Below are positions 26,996 through 35,647 of a stretch of 64,000 nucleotides of DNA, piece after piece (position 1 is the first letter of the stretch; each line of letters opens with the position of its first letter). Origin of the DNA: Hymenobacter jeollabukensis. GTDB lineage: Bacteria; Bacteroidota; Bacteroidia; Cytophagales; Hymenobacteraceae. The translations under genes were made by a program, and so were the position numbers. The stretch lies in the NCBI RefSeq assembly GCF_005771675.1, contig NZ_VAJM01000005.1:1-64000 (forward strand). Direction: 5' to 3'. The notes below the pieces were generated by a model. It was not told where the DNA came from, searched no databases, and was given only the letters and a program-made list of their open reading frames with translations.

Positions 26996-27953
26996 TTCCA
27001 TTGGAAAAAATGTGCTTCTGCAAGAAGCAGAGGCCATTCGGGGGGTAGCCGAAGCTATAAGCCAAACCGGAGATTTTCAAGAGTGCGTGCGTGCCATTTT
27101 GGGACTACGCGGGCGCGTGGTCGTCACCGGCATCGGCAAGAGCGCCCACATTGCCGGCAAGATGGTGGCCACCTTCAACTCTACCGGCACGCCCGCCCTC
27201 TTTATGCACGCCGCCGACGCCATTCACGGCGACCTGGGCATGATTCAGGAGGGCGACTTCGTCATCTGCATCAGCAAGTCGGGCGACACGCCCGAAATCA
27301 AGGTGCTGGTGCCGCTGCTGCGCCGCAAGCAGGTGCCCATGGCCGCGCTGGTTTCGAATCGGGATTCGTACCTAGCCAAGCAGGCCGACTACGTGCTGCA
27401 CGCCCCGGTAGAGCGCGAGGCCTGCCCCCACAACCTGGCGCCCACCACCAGCACCACCGCCGCCCTGGCCCTGGGCGACGCCCTGGCCGTGGCTTTGCTG
27501 GAGTCGCGCGGCTTCACGTCCCGCGACTTTGCCACCCTGCACCCGGGCGGCACGCTGGGCAAGAAGCTCTATTTAAAGGTGGGCGACCTGAGCCGGCAAA
27601 ACCAGGTCCCGCAAGTGCTTGATAACGCCGGGCTGCGCGAAATAATTCTGGAAATCAGCGGCAAGCGCCTCGGCGCCACCGCCGTGCTCGATCCGGAAGG
27701 CCAGCTGCAGGGCATCATCACCGACGGCGACCTGCGCCGCATGCTCACCAACTTCGAGCCCGAGCGCCTCGGCGAAGTGCGGGCCCGGGCTATTATGACG
27801 CCCAGCCCGGTCACCATCGAGGTGGAAGAGTTTGCGGCCGAGGCGCTGGCGCGGATGCAGGCGCGCAACATCACCCAGCTGGTGGTGACGGAAGCGGGCC
27901 GTTTTCAGGGCTTTATCCACCTGCACGATTTGCTGCGCGAAGGGCTGGTCTGA
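26973..27953 (+). CDS. KpsF/GutQ family sugar-phosphate isomerase (arabinose-5-phosphate isomerase-like)
   Basis: 326 residues. A SIS domain (GRVVVTGIGKSAHIAGKMVA, ISKSGDTPEI, HPGGTLGKKL) is followed by two CBS domains (about 190-326). D-arabinose-5-phosphate isomerases interconvert ribulose-5-P and arabinose-5-P, the first step of Kdo synthesis for lipopolysaccharide. No ATG exists at the right place; TTG 26973 (reading MKPLTDVNSIGKN) is the most sensible start, with TTG 26982 as alternative. A longer reading frame upstream would overlap recQ and is doubtful. manC follows in the same direction, but a -7 box between them suggests its own promoter. Confidence 0.88.
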   Translation: MKPLTDVNSIGKNVLLQEAEAIRGVAEAISQTGDFQECVRAILGLRGRVVVTGIGKSAHIAGKMVATFNSTGTPALFMHAADAIHGDLGMIQEGDFVICISKSGDTPEIKVLVPLLRRKQVPMAALVSNRDSYLAKQADYVLHAPVEREACPHNLAPTTSTTAALALGDALAVALLESRGFTSRDFATLHPGGTLGKKLYLKVGDLSRQNQVPQVLDNAGLREIILEISGKRLGATAVLDPEGQLQGIITDGDLRRMLTNFEPERLGEVRARAIMTPSPVTIEVEEFAAEALARMQARNITQLVVTEAGRFQGFIHLHDLLREGLV

Positions 27954-27963
27954 GCGAATCCCT

Positions 27964-27971
27964 TACCTTTG
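27964..27971 (+). promoter_or_regulatory. -7 box for manC
   Basis: taccttTG is an exact TAnnTTTG match between the isomerase stop and the manC ATG (70 nt downstream). Confidence 0.45.
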
Positions 27972-28040
27972 CCGGTCCCCAACGGCGCGGACTTTTCCCT
28001 CACTGCAGTGCCGCGCCGGGCTTTTGTTACTCCCTTCCTG

Positions 28041-29126
28041 ATGAATCAGAATACGTACCTCGTGGTCATGGCCGGCGGCATCGGTAGCCGTTTCTGGCCT
28101 TTTAGCCGCACCAACAACCCCAAGCAGTTCCACGACGTGCTGGGCGTTGGCAAGTCCATGCTGCGGCTCACGGTGGACCGTTTCGCCGGCATCTGCCCGC
28201 CCGAAAACGTGTTCGTAGTAACCAACCGCGACTACACCGAACTGGTGCAGCAGCACCTGCCCGAGCTACAGCCCGACCAGATCCTGGGGGAACCCATCGG
28301 CCGCAACACGGCCCCGTGCATCGCCTACGCCAGCTACCGCATCGCGCAGCGCGACCCGCAGGCCACCATCATCGTCACGCCCGCCGACCACGCGGTGCTC
28401 AAGGAGGACGTGTTTCAGGACATCATCCGCCAGGCCGTCAGTGCCGCGCAGCAGAACGACGTGCTCATCACGCTCGGCATTCAGCCCTCGCGCCCCGACA
28501 CCGGCTACGGCTACATTCAGTTTATCGACGAGCAGAAGCTCGGCGACACCAACCTGCGCAAGGTGAAGACCTTCACCGAGAAGCCCAATCTGGAGCTGGC
28601 GCAGATGTTTATCGATAGCGGCGACTTCCTCTGGAACTCCGGCCTGTTCGTGTGGCGCGCCGACGTCATCGTGCGGGCTTTCCACCACTACCTCAGCGAC
28701 ATTGCGGAGGTATTCGACGAAGGCGCCGGGCAGCTGGGCACCCCGCAGGAAGCCGCGTTCATCGACGAAGCCTACTCGCGCAGCCGCAACATCAGCATCG
28801 ACTACGGCATCATGGAGAAGGCCGACAACGTGTACGTGCTGCCCGCCGACTTCGGCTGGAGCGACCTGGGCACCTGGGACTCGCTGCACCGCATGGGCCG
28901 CCGCGACGAGCACAACAACGTCATCGACGGCGACGCCATGCTCTACGACACCAAGGAGTGCGTCATCAAAACGCCTTCGGAGCGCCTCGTGGTAGTGCAG
29001 GGCCTGGAAGGCTACATCGTGGCCGAATACGACAACGTGCTGCTGATCTGCAAGCGCACCGAGGAGCAGCGCGTGAAGGAGTTCGTGGCCGACGTGAAGT
29101 CGAAAAAGGGCGCGGGGTATAATTGA
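28041..29126 (+). CDS. manC: mannose-1-phosphate guanylyltransferase
   Basis: 361 residues. The nucleotidyltransferase signature VMAGGIGSRFWPFSR is at 9-23 and DEPIGRNTAP-like GEPIGRNTAPC near 83; TPADHAV, FTEKPNLELAQ and WNSGLFVWR follow, as in GDP-mannose pyrophosphorylases. It makes GDP-mannose from mannose-1-P and GTP for glycans. It lacks the C-terminal isomerase domain of bifunctional enzymes. ATG 28041 gives the normal N-terminus. With the GH92 mannosidase and the GT117-type membrane enzyme nearby, the window shows mannose metabolism, though not in one operon. Confidence 0.93.
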   Translation: MNQNTYLVVMAGGIGSRFWPFSRTNNPKQFHDVLGVGKSMLRLTVDRFAGICPPENVFVVTNRDYTELVQQHLPELQPDQILGEPIGRNTAPCIAYASYRIAQRDPQATIIVTPADHAVLKEDVFQDIIRQAVSAAQQNDVLITLGIQPSRPDTGYGYIQFIDEQKLGDTNLRKVKTFTEKPNLELAQMFIDSGDFLWNSGLFVWRADVIVRAFHHYLSDIAEVFDEGAGQLGTPQEAAFIDEAYSRSRNISIDYGIMEKADNVYVLPADFGWSDLGTWDSLHRMGRRDEHNNVIDGDAMLYDTKECVIKTPSERLVVVQGLEGYIVAEYDNVLLICKRTEEQRVKEFVADVKSKKGAGYN

Positions 29127-29129
29127 ATT

Positions 29130-29284
29130 GGGTGACAAGTAACAGGTGACACGTGACAGGTTTATGTCCTGTGTCAGCTCTGCACCAGGATAAAAAAGGC
29201 CGGCCGCTCATCAGAGCGGCCGGCCTTTCGTTTTGGACAGTGGATTACTGTGACTTGTTACGTGTCACCTGTTACTTGTCACCC
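29130..29284. repeat. 29-bp inverted repeat flanking the manC/rlmB terminator
   Basis: Arms 29130-29158 and 29256-29284 match at 28 of 29 positions (core gtgacaagtaacaggtgaca). The right arm reaches 13 nt into rlmB and supplies its last codons and TAA. The terminator at 29195 sits in the loop. Looks like a dispersed intergenic repeat placed across a gene end. Confidence 0.85.
29195..29228. terminator. bidirectional terminator between manC and rlmB
   Basis: aaaggccggccgctc, a 4-nt loop and gagcggccggccttt give a perfect stem with A/T runs at both ends, between two convergent genes. Confidence 0.92.
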
Positions 29285-30120
29285 GTCACCAGGCGCTGGC
29301 GCAGCACCTCGTAGAGCAGGATACCGCTGGCCACCGACACGTTCAGGGAGCCGATCTGGCCAATCATCGGGATGCGCAGGCGGGCGTCGGACAGGTCGAG
29401 TAGCTCGGGGCTGATGCCGTCTTCCTCGCTGCCCATCACCACCACCAGCGGGCCGGTCATGTCGATGCCGGCTTTTTCCAGGCTTTCATCGCCCTTCTCG
29501 GTGCAGGCTACAATCTGCAGGCCCGAGTCTTTGAGGCGGCGCAGGGTGGCGTGCAGGTTCGACTCGCGGCAGACGGGCACCCGGGTGAGGGCGCCGGCGG
29601 AAGTTTTCAGCGCGTCGCCGTTCATCTGGGCCGCGCCGTGGGTGGGCACCACGATGGCATCGACGCCGAGGCACTCCGCCGAGCGGGCAATGGCGCCGAA
29701 GTTGCGCACGTCGGTAATGCGGTCGAGCACCAGGATGAGCGGCGTCTTACCCTGCTCGAACAGCGTCGGCAGCAGGTTGTCGAGCGGGGCGTAGTCGATG
29801 GGGGAGAGGAAGGCAACGGCACCCTGGTGGTTTTTGCGGGTGAGGTTGTCGAGCTTCTCGTTGGGCACCAGCGAAATGGGCGTTCCGGCGGCGCGGGCCA
29901 GGGCGCTAATGTCGCTGACGATGGTGTTCTTGGCACCCTTCAGTAGGTAGATCTTCTCCAGCGTCTTGCCGGCCTGCAGCGCCTCCATGATGGGGCGCAG
30001 GCCGAACACCATTTCGATGCTGCGGTCCTGGGCCTGGCGCGGCGGGTATTTCTTGTAGTCGGGGCGGCGCTCATTCAGCGGCCGGCCCGCGGGGCGGGGG
30101 CGTTCTTGCCAGTTCTCCAT
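29272..30120 (-). CDS. rlmB: 23S rRNA 2'-O-ribose methyltransferase, RlmB/TrmH-type SpoU family
   Basis: 282 residues. A basic N-terminal tail (residues 1-40) precedes the substrate-binding domain (VFGLRPIMEALQAGKTLEKI) and the SpoU knot with LDRITDVRNFGAIARSAE, VMGSEEDGIS and IGSLNVSVASGILLYE, the three SAM/knot motifs. It probably methylates G2251 (E. coli numbering) of 23S rRNA; the exact target is not shown by sequence. The ATG at 30120 lies 46 nt inside the 3' end of the GWxTD gene, implying coupling. Confidence 0.9.
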   Translation of the reverse strand: MENWQERPRPAGRPLNERRPDYKKYPPRQAQDRSIEMVFGLRPIMEALQAGKTLEKIYLLKGAKNTIVSDISALARAAGTPISLVPNEKLDNLTRKNHQGAVAFLSPIDYAPLDNLLPTLFEQGKTPLILVLDRITDVRNFGAIARSAECLGVDAIVVPTHGAAQMNGDALKTSAGALTRVPVCRESNLHATLRRLKDSGLQIVACTEKGDESLEKAGIDMTGPLVVVMGSEEDGISPELLDLSDARLRIPMIGQIGSLNVSVASGILLYEVLRQRLVTGDK

Positions 30121-31301
30121 TGTTGCACGGCGCGCATCCAAAGCCATTCGTACTCAGGCCGACGCACCAGTTCGTAGTAGTCAGGGGCAAAGGTACTCGG
30201 TTTGGGCCGGAACGTGTAAGTGCCGGCGCGCTCGGTGCCCAGGTACTCCCAGCGCTCCGCCAGGGCCGTGCGCTCCACGCGGTCGGGCGGGCCCAGCACC
30301 ACGTAGAGCAGGCCGCGGTCGGTCATCCAGCCGGGCTTGTGGGCGGTGAAGAGGCGGTTGGCTTCGGCCACGCGGCCGTAAAAGTCGCGGATGAGCACCC
30401 GGGCCACGCTCTGCTCATTGCCGCCCGCCCGCAGCCAGAACTCGTCGACGGCGCGCTTGGGCGCTTCGGACCGCTCCAGCTGCTCGCGCTCCACGGAGGT
30501 GGTCAGGTAGCGCAGCGGGTCGATCAGCTCGGGCGCGGTGGCGACTTCGGGGAAGCGGCCGGGCTGCACCAGCACGCCCAGCGGCGGCGTGTCGCCGAGC
30601 TGCAGGGTGTAAAGGCCGGGCTCGGCGAAGCGGATGGGCTGATCGGCCACTAGCGTTTGGACCGACAGGGCCGTGAGGGTGCGCGAGGTGGTCTGCTGCC
30701 GGGCCGGGTCGGTGTGCGGGGGCAGGGCGGGGCTGAAGTCGTGCGGGTAGCGGCGCAGCGTGAGCACGGCGCTGGCGCCGGCGTCCAGGTCGAGACGTAC
30801 GGTTTCGCCGGTGCGCAGGTAGCGGCGCAGCAGCGGGCGGCCGGCCGAATCGGTCAGCACGAAGGGGCGGCGGCGCAGCTCGGCGGTGAGCGGCAGCCAG
30901 GCCGTGACTTCGGGGGCGTCGGCAATGGCTTCGACGGAGCCCACAGCCAGCACCGAGGCGGCGGCCAGCGGGGCCAGCGGCACACAGAAGCTCACCGTCA
31001 CGTCGTTGCCGCGGCTGGTCTGGCCGAAGGCGCCGAGGTCGTCCTGCCAGCCCGGGCGCCGCGCCTCGTAGCTGCTCCAGGTCATCACGCGCAGGTGCTG
31101 GTCGGCCCGGGGGGCGGTGCCGGCCGGAAACCGCACGAACAGGCGCAGGCTGTCCACGCCCTCGCGCCGGGCGTCGATGCTAGGGCGGCCCGGCTGGTAG
31201 AGGCCGGCAAAGTCGATGCGCCAGGGCACAGGCTGCTTCTGGGCCGATACTGAGCCGGCAATTCCGAGGTAGCACAGAAGGAGCAGCAACGGACGCATCA
31301 T
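30075..31301 (-). CDS. GWxTD domain protein, exported
   Basis: 408 residues. A signal peptide (LLLLLCYLGIAGSVSAQ) is followed by a beta-rich region and a C-terminal GWxTD domain with the hallmark KPGWMTDRGLLYVVLGPPD (near 320-340). These domains occur in Bacteroidota and Acidobacteriota envelope proteins; their function is unknown. Two consecutive ATGs open the gene; the first is used. Its stop lies within rlmB. Confidence 0.85.
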   Translation of the reverse strand: MMRPLLLLLCYLGIAGSVSAQKQPVPWRIDFAGLYQPGRPSIDARREGVDSLRLFVRFPAGTAPRADQHLRVMTWSSYEARRPGWQDDLGAFGQTSRGNDVTVSFCVPLAPLAAASVLAVGSVEAIADAPEVTAWLPLTAELRRRPFVLTDSAGRPLLRRYLRTGETVRLDLDAGASAVLTLRRYPHDFSPALPPHTDPARQQTTSRTLTALSVQTLVADQPIRFAEPGLYTLQLGDTPPLGVLVQPGRFPEVATAPELIDPLRYLTTSVEREQLERSEAPKRAVDEFWLRAGGNEQSVARVLIRDFYGRVAEANRLFTAHKPGWMTDRGLLYVVLGPPDRVERTALAERWEYLGTERAGTYTFRPKPSTFAPDYYELVRRPEYEWLWMRAVQQWRTGKNAPAPRAGR

Positions 31302-31387
31302 ATCCCAATAACGGCGGTGGGGCAGAAAAAGCTATACCGATGGCAAATCAGAGCAGACAGGGCGGCTGTAACCTAGTATATGCAGGT

Positions 31388-31466
31388 GTTATATATTTTC
31401 GTCGGCGGGGCAAAAATTATAACGAGTCATGTTATAGTTTTTGCCCCGCCGACGAAAATATATAAC
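31388..31466. repeat. 79-bp near-perfect palindrome
   Basis: Arms 31388-31423 and 31431-31466 are complementary at 35 of 36 positions around the 7-nt loop gagtcat. The AT-rich outer part (gttatatattttcg) and GC-rich inner part (tcggcggggc) are symmetrical. No gene overlaps. It lies upstream of the GWxTD gene and just beyond the DUF2723 terminator. Confidence 0.85.
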
Positions 31467-31502
31467 GCGCACTAGAAGAGCTTTGGCCTTTGATATCAGA
31501 TA

Positions 31503-31537
31503 AAACGCCCCGCCGATGCAGTATCGGCGGGGCGTTT
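31503..31537 (-). terminator. terminator of the DUF2723 gene
   Basis: A perfect 15-bp stem (aaacgccccgccgat) with a 5-nt loop and TTTTA following on the minus strand, 24 nt after the stop codon. Confidence 0.88.
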
Positions 31538-31560
31538 CAGCGTTAATCCAGCAGGCGGGC

Positions 31561-34500
31561 TTAGCCGCCCTGCTGCGGGTAATACTGCTGCAGCAGGTTC
31601 AGCGCCTTGGTAGCGCGGCCCCGGTCGCCCACTTGCTCGGCGGCGCGGTACACGCTCTGCAGGGTGAGCAGGTTCAGCTGCACTTCCAGGTCGAACAGGC
31701 CGCCGTCGGGTGCCGTGTTGTAGTAGGCCAGGGCCTGCTGAGCGCGGTTGGTCATGGTGTCCATGATTTCGTTGGCGCGCTGCGTTTCGCCCACTTTCAC
31801 CAGCGGCACCACGAACTGCGGCACGTAGTAATCGTAGGGAATGGCCTTGTCGGGCATCACCTTGAAGCAGTAGTTCATCACCTCCTTGGCCTTGGCGTTG
31901 TCGCCGGCGTCCACGTAGCTCTGGGCCAGGCGGTAGAACTTGTCGCGGTAGTTGGCGGGGAAGCGCAGGTTGTTCTCGTCGTAGAAGATGTCGGCGCGGT
32001 CGAGGTTGCGGTAGGCAAAGCGCTTCATCATGATGTCGTACATCAGGTCCTTCGCCACGTAGCCTTCCTGGTTGCTCTGCGGGTTGAAGTTCGGGTCCTT
32101 CACCGGCAGCACGCGGTAGGCCATGCCTTCGAGCTGGAAGTAGGGCTGCAGGTTCATGAAGTCCTGCGTGTTCACCGTCGAGGAGAAGTAAATCGGGCGC
32201 TGCCAGTTGTTGGTGGCCAGCATGTCCAGAATCACCAGGTTTTTCTTCTCAATAGCGCCGCGGCCCATGTCCCACTCCATGCGCGACACCACCTGGTTGC
32301 GCCGCTCGGGCAGCACCAGGCCCATTTTCTCCACCGCCACGGTATCGATGGGCAGATAGAACTTACGCGTCGGGAACGAGAGCAGCGGACGGCCGCTCTG
32401 CGTCTGCACCTGCAGCAGCGGCGAGTTTTGCTCCACCAGCTGCATAAACTGCTTCAGGTCGACCTCCTTCACGGCCGGGTTTTCGGCGTAGGGCAGGTAG
32501 TCGTTGGTGCCCTGCTGGTACACCGAGTGGTCCATCGAAATCGGCAGCGGCTGCGACTTGTAGCTGCGGCGCTTCATCTGGTCGATGTACCAGTCGGTAT
32601 TCAGGTAGCTGAGCACGGCCACGCGCACGTCGGTACGTATGCCCTCCACTTCCTGGGCGTACCAGAGCGGGAAGGTGTCGTTGTCGCCGTTGGTAAACAG
32701 AATGGCGTTGGGCTGCAGCGAGTTGAGCAGGTTCTTGGCCGAGTCCACCGAGTTGTAGCGGTCCGACCGGTCGTGGTCGTTCCAGCCCTGGGAAGCCATC
32801 AGCGCGGGGGCTACCAGGCCGATAGCCACGGCAATACCGCCGCGGGCCGAATCAGACTTGAGCACCGAGCGCAGCAGCGCCGCAAGGCCCAGCACCCCAA
32901 GCCCAATCCAGATGGCAAAGGCGTAGGTGGCGCCGGCGAAGGTGTAGTCCCGCTCGCGCGGCTCGATGGGCGGCTGGTTCAGGTAAATGACGATGGCCAG
33001 GCCCGTGAAAAGGAACAGGAAGCCCACCATCAGGGCGTTGTTGCCGTCGCGGCGGGCGTGGAAGAACAAACCCACGATGCCCAGCAGCAGCGGAATGGCG
33101 AAGAAGTTGTTGCGGGCCTTGCTGTCGGCAATGCGCTCGGGCAGGCCGCTCTTGCTGCCCTCGTTGGGCCACATCACGCCGGCCTGCTGCACGTCGGAGT
33201 CGCGGCCCACGAAGTTCCACATGAAGTAGCGCCAGAACATATGGCCCATCTGGTAGCGGAACAGAAAGCCCAGGTTTTCGCCCATGGTGGGCTTGGCGTA
33301 GGCCGTCTGGCCCGTCTCTGGGTCTTGGGTCTGGCGCACGTTCACGCCCCACTTCTGGTACTGCTGAATGTGGCCGGGGTCGGGCGAGTAGAGGCGCGGC
33401 AGCAGCACTTTGTCTTCGTCGCGGTACAGCGTTTCGAGGCGGTGCTCGGCAATTTCGTACTTATCCTTGCCGCGCACGTAGCGGGGGGCGCCCTCCTTCT
33501 GGTCGTAGGGCTGGGCGCTGAACTGCGGCCCGTAGAGCAGGGGCCGGTCACCGTACTGCTCGCGCTTCAGGTAGCTCACGAACGACAGCACGTCGTTGGG
33601 CGTGTTCTCGTTGATGGTCGGCAGGAACGACGAGCGGATCGGGATAATCAGATACGAGGAGTAGCCGATCAGGATGAACACTAGGCTGAGCAGGGCCGTG
33701 TTGAGCAGGCGGCTGCTGCGCTGCTTGGAGTAGCGGAAGCCAAACCAGAGCAGCCCGAAGAAGATAATCAGGAAGAAAATCAGGCCCGAGCTGAACGGCA
33801 ACCCGAACGAGTTGACGAACAGCACCTCAAACCAGCCGGCAATCGACGGGAGGCCGGGAATGATGCCCGCCAGAATCACCCCCACGATAATGCTGCTGAC
33901 CACCAGGGTGATGAAGCCGCCGGTCCAGGTCGGCGTGGCAGTGCGCCGGAAGTAGTAGATCAGGCCCAGGGCCGGAATGGCGAGCAGGTTCAGCAAGTGC
34001 ACCCCGATGCTCAGGCCCATCACGTAGGCAATCAGAATCAGCCACTTATCCGAGTCGTACTCGTCGGCGCGGTTTTCCCACTTCAGCATCAGCCACACCA
34101 CCGCGGCGGTGCAGAGCGAGGACATGGCGTACACCTCGGCCTCCACGGCGTTGAACCAGAAGGAGTCGGAGAAGGCCAGCGCCAAGGCGCCAACGGCCCC
34201 GCTGCCCAGGATGAGCAGGGTTTGCCCGCTGGTCGGTTCCAGCGGCCGGTCGTCGTGCATGCCGGGGCGGCCCAGCACCAGCTTCTTGGCCAGCATGGTG
34301 ATGGTCCAGAACAGGAACAGCACCGTGAACGAGGAGCTCAGCCCCGACAGGGCATTCACCAGCACCGACACCTTCGTCACGTCGCCGAAGGAGAGCAGGG
34401 AAAACAGGCGGCCCAGCAGCAGGAAGGTGGGCGCGCCGGGCGGGTGGGGCACCAGCAGCTTGTAGGAGCAGGCAATGAACTCGCCGCAGTCCCAGAAACT

Positions 34501-34593
34501 AGCCGTGGGTTCCAGCGTGAGCAGATAGGTAATGGTGGCCACGGCAAATACCAGCCAGCCCACCAGGTTATTCAGTCGCGAGTAACGCTGCAT
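31561..34593 (-). CDS. DUF2723 (GT117/TMEM260-like) membrane glycosyltransferase
   Basis: 1010 residues. The N-terminal half is a multi-pass membrane domain (about ten hydrophobic segments) with the DUF2723 signature at the start: TITYLLTLEPTASFWDCGEF, then PHPPGAPTFLLLGRLFSLLS. The C-terminal half is soluble with TPR-like helices near 900-1000 and a conserved block LFTNGDNDTFPLWYAQEV. DUF2723 is glycosyltransferase family 117; the human relative TMEM260 O-mannosylates proteins. Polyprenyl-phosphate sugar as donor and an extracytoplasmic protein target are inferred, and fit Bacteroidota general O-glycosylation. ATG 34593 puts a transmembrane segment early, as usual. Confidence 0.88.
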   Translation of the reverse strand: MQRYSRLNNLVGWLVFAVATITYLLTLEPTASFWDCGEFIACSYKLLVPHPPGAPTFLLLGRLFSLLSFGDVTKVSVLVNALSGLSSSFTVLFLFWTITMLAKKLVLGRPGMHDDRPLEPTSGQTLLILGSGAVGALALAFSDSFWFNAVEAEVYAMSSLCTAAVVWLMLKWENRADEYDSDKWLILIAYVMGLSIGVHLLNLLAIPALGLIYYFRRTATPTWTGGFITLVVSSIIVGVILAGIIPGLPSIAGWFEVLFVNSFGLPFSSGLIFFLIIFFGLLWFGFRYSKQRSSRLLNTALLSLVFILIGYSSYLIIPIRSSFLPTINENTPNDVLSFVSYLKREQYGDRPLLYGPQFSAQPYDQKEGAPRYVRGKDKYEIAEHRLETLYRDEDKVLLPRLYSPDPGHIQQYQKWGVNVRQTQDPETGQTAYAKPTMGENLGFLFRYQMGHMFWRYFMWNFVGRDSDVQQAGVMWPNEGSKSGLPERIADSKARNNFFAIPLLLGIVGLFFHARRDGNNALMVGFLFLFTGLAIVIYLNQPPIEPRERDYTFAGATYAFAIWIGLGVLGLAALLRSVLKSDSARGGIAVAIGLVAPALMASQGWNDHDRSDRYNSVDSAKNLLNSLQPNAILFTNGDNDTFPLWYAQEVEGIRTDVRVAVLSYLNTDWYIDQMKRRSYKSQPLPISMDHSVYQQGTNDYLPYAENPAVKEVDLKQFMQLVEQNSPLLQVQTQSGRPLLSFPTRKFYLPIDTVAVEKMGLVLPERRNQVVSRMEWDMGRGAIEKKNLVILDMLATNNWQRPIYFSSTVNTQDFMNLQPYFQLEGMAYRVLPVKDPNFNPQSNQEGYVAKDLMYDIMMKRFAYRNLDRADIFYDENNLRFPANYRDKFYRLAQSYVDAGDNAKAKEVMNYCFKVMPDKAIPYDYYVPQFVVPLVKVGETQRANEIMDTMTNRAQQALAYYNTAPDGGLFDLEVQLNLLTLQSVYRAAEQVGDRGRATKALNLLQQYYPQQGG

Positions 34594-34613
34594 ACAGGGA
34601 TTTTCAGGAATCC

Positions 34614-34621
34614 CAAAAGTA
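34614..34621 (-). promoter_or_regulatory. -7 box for the DUF2723 gene
   Basis: Minus strand TACTTTTG, an exact TAnnTTTG match, ends 20 nt before the ATG, implying a short leader of about 15 nt. Confidence 0.45.
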
Positions 34622-34682
34622 GGGATAAATGCGGCAAGGGCCGCGCCTTGGCGGCCGGGGCATATTTTGGGCGGAAAAGGCA

Positions 34683-34714
34683 CAAAAAAACATCCACCCC
34701 CGAAGGAGCGGATG
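34683..34714 (-). terminator. terminator of the cupredoxin-like gene
   Basis: Minus strand catccgctcc ttc ggggg tggatg followed by seven T (34689-34683). Confidence 0.75.
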
Positions 34715-34744
34715 CTACGAAGTCAGCGGCTAAAAGGCAGACGA

Positions 34745-35380
34745 TTAGTTCTGCACCGTCACGCGCTTGGTGGCCAGTACCTTATCATTGCTGAGCACCG
34801 AGCAGATGTAGAGCCCGGCCGGCAGCGCCGAGAAATTGATGAGCTGGCCGTTAGTCACGGTTTCGGGCCGCAACACCACGCTCTGCACCTCGCGGCCGAT
34901 GATGTTGGTAATGCGCAAGCGGTAAGCTTGGCCGACCTTTAGCTCGCTCATGGTCAGCGTAGCCTCGCCGCCGCGCACGGGGTTAGGGTACACGTTGAGC
35001 AGGGCGGCGGCTTGCTTGGCGGCTTCCTGCACCGGCGTGGCGCTGTTCACCCTTATGCTGCCCCACATGCCGATGCGGCCGGCCGCACCGTGGGCTGTGC
35101 AGTGGTAATCGTAGGTGCCCAGCGCGCTGATTCGCACGTCGGTGGTGGGCACCGATGCGCTGGGGGTGAAGGCACCAAAAGCGGCCGGAGAACTGTCCGA
35201 AACAGTCGGATGGGTGCCTTCAATCCACTGAAAGCGCACCACGTCGCCCGGAGCGACGTCGACTACTTGCGGGGAATAGTCGTTGTTGCGAACCTGAACG
35301 ACAAACGTGGCAGCCCACGCCGATGCCTGCTGAAGCAATAGTAGGCCGGTGGCAGCAAAAAGGCGAGTAAAAATCTTCAT
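34745..35380 (-). CDS. cupredoxin-like protein with T9SS C-terminal domain
   Basis: 211 residues. Signal peptide 1-24 (GLLLLQQASAWA). Residues 25-115 form a plastocyanin/azurin-like domain with copper ligands in place: His in EGTHPTVSD, and Cys, His and Met in YDYHCTAHGAAGRIGMWG. Residues from about 130 (LLNVYPNPVRGG) to the end (LPAGLYICSV) are a T9SS type A sorting domain. The mature protein should be a secreted or surface-attached type 1 copper protein, for instance an electron carrier or copper binder. Confidence 0.88.
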   Translation of the reverse strand: MKIFTRLFAATGLLLLQQASAWAATFVVQVRNNDYSPQVVDVAPGDVVRFQWIEGTHPTVSDSSPAAFGAFTPSASVPTTDVRISALGTYDYHCTAHGAAGRIGMWGSIRVNSATPVQEAAKQAAALLNVYPNPVRGGEATLTMSELKVGQAYRLRITNIIGREVQSVVLRPETVTNGQLINFSALPAGLYICSVLSNDKVLATKRVTVQN

Positions 35381-35647
35381 GGGAAATGGGCGTTGAGAGC
35401 AGGCCCCGATGAGGTTTAATCAAGGCCTAAGATAGGAAATTTCCGAGGAAAACCGGAAGAGTCAGTTGGTTAGGTGCAAGCCCCGTGCCGGAACTCTTAT
35501 GGGCAGCAAGCAGCTGTTAGAGTCCTGCCCGGCAGGCGGGTTTAACTAGCTAGGGTTCGGGCATGGTAGCAGGAGCGAAGAAGGTGCATTCCTACACTCG
35601 CATGCTACGCCTCGAATGGTTGCCCGCCAAACCGGAAATGCTGGCTT

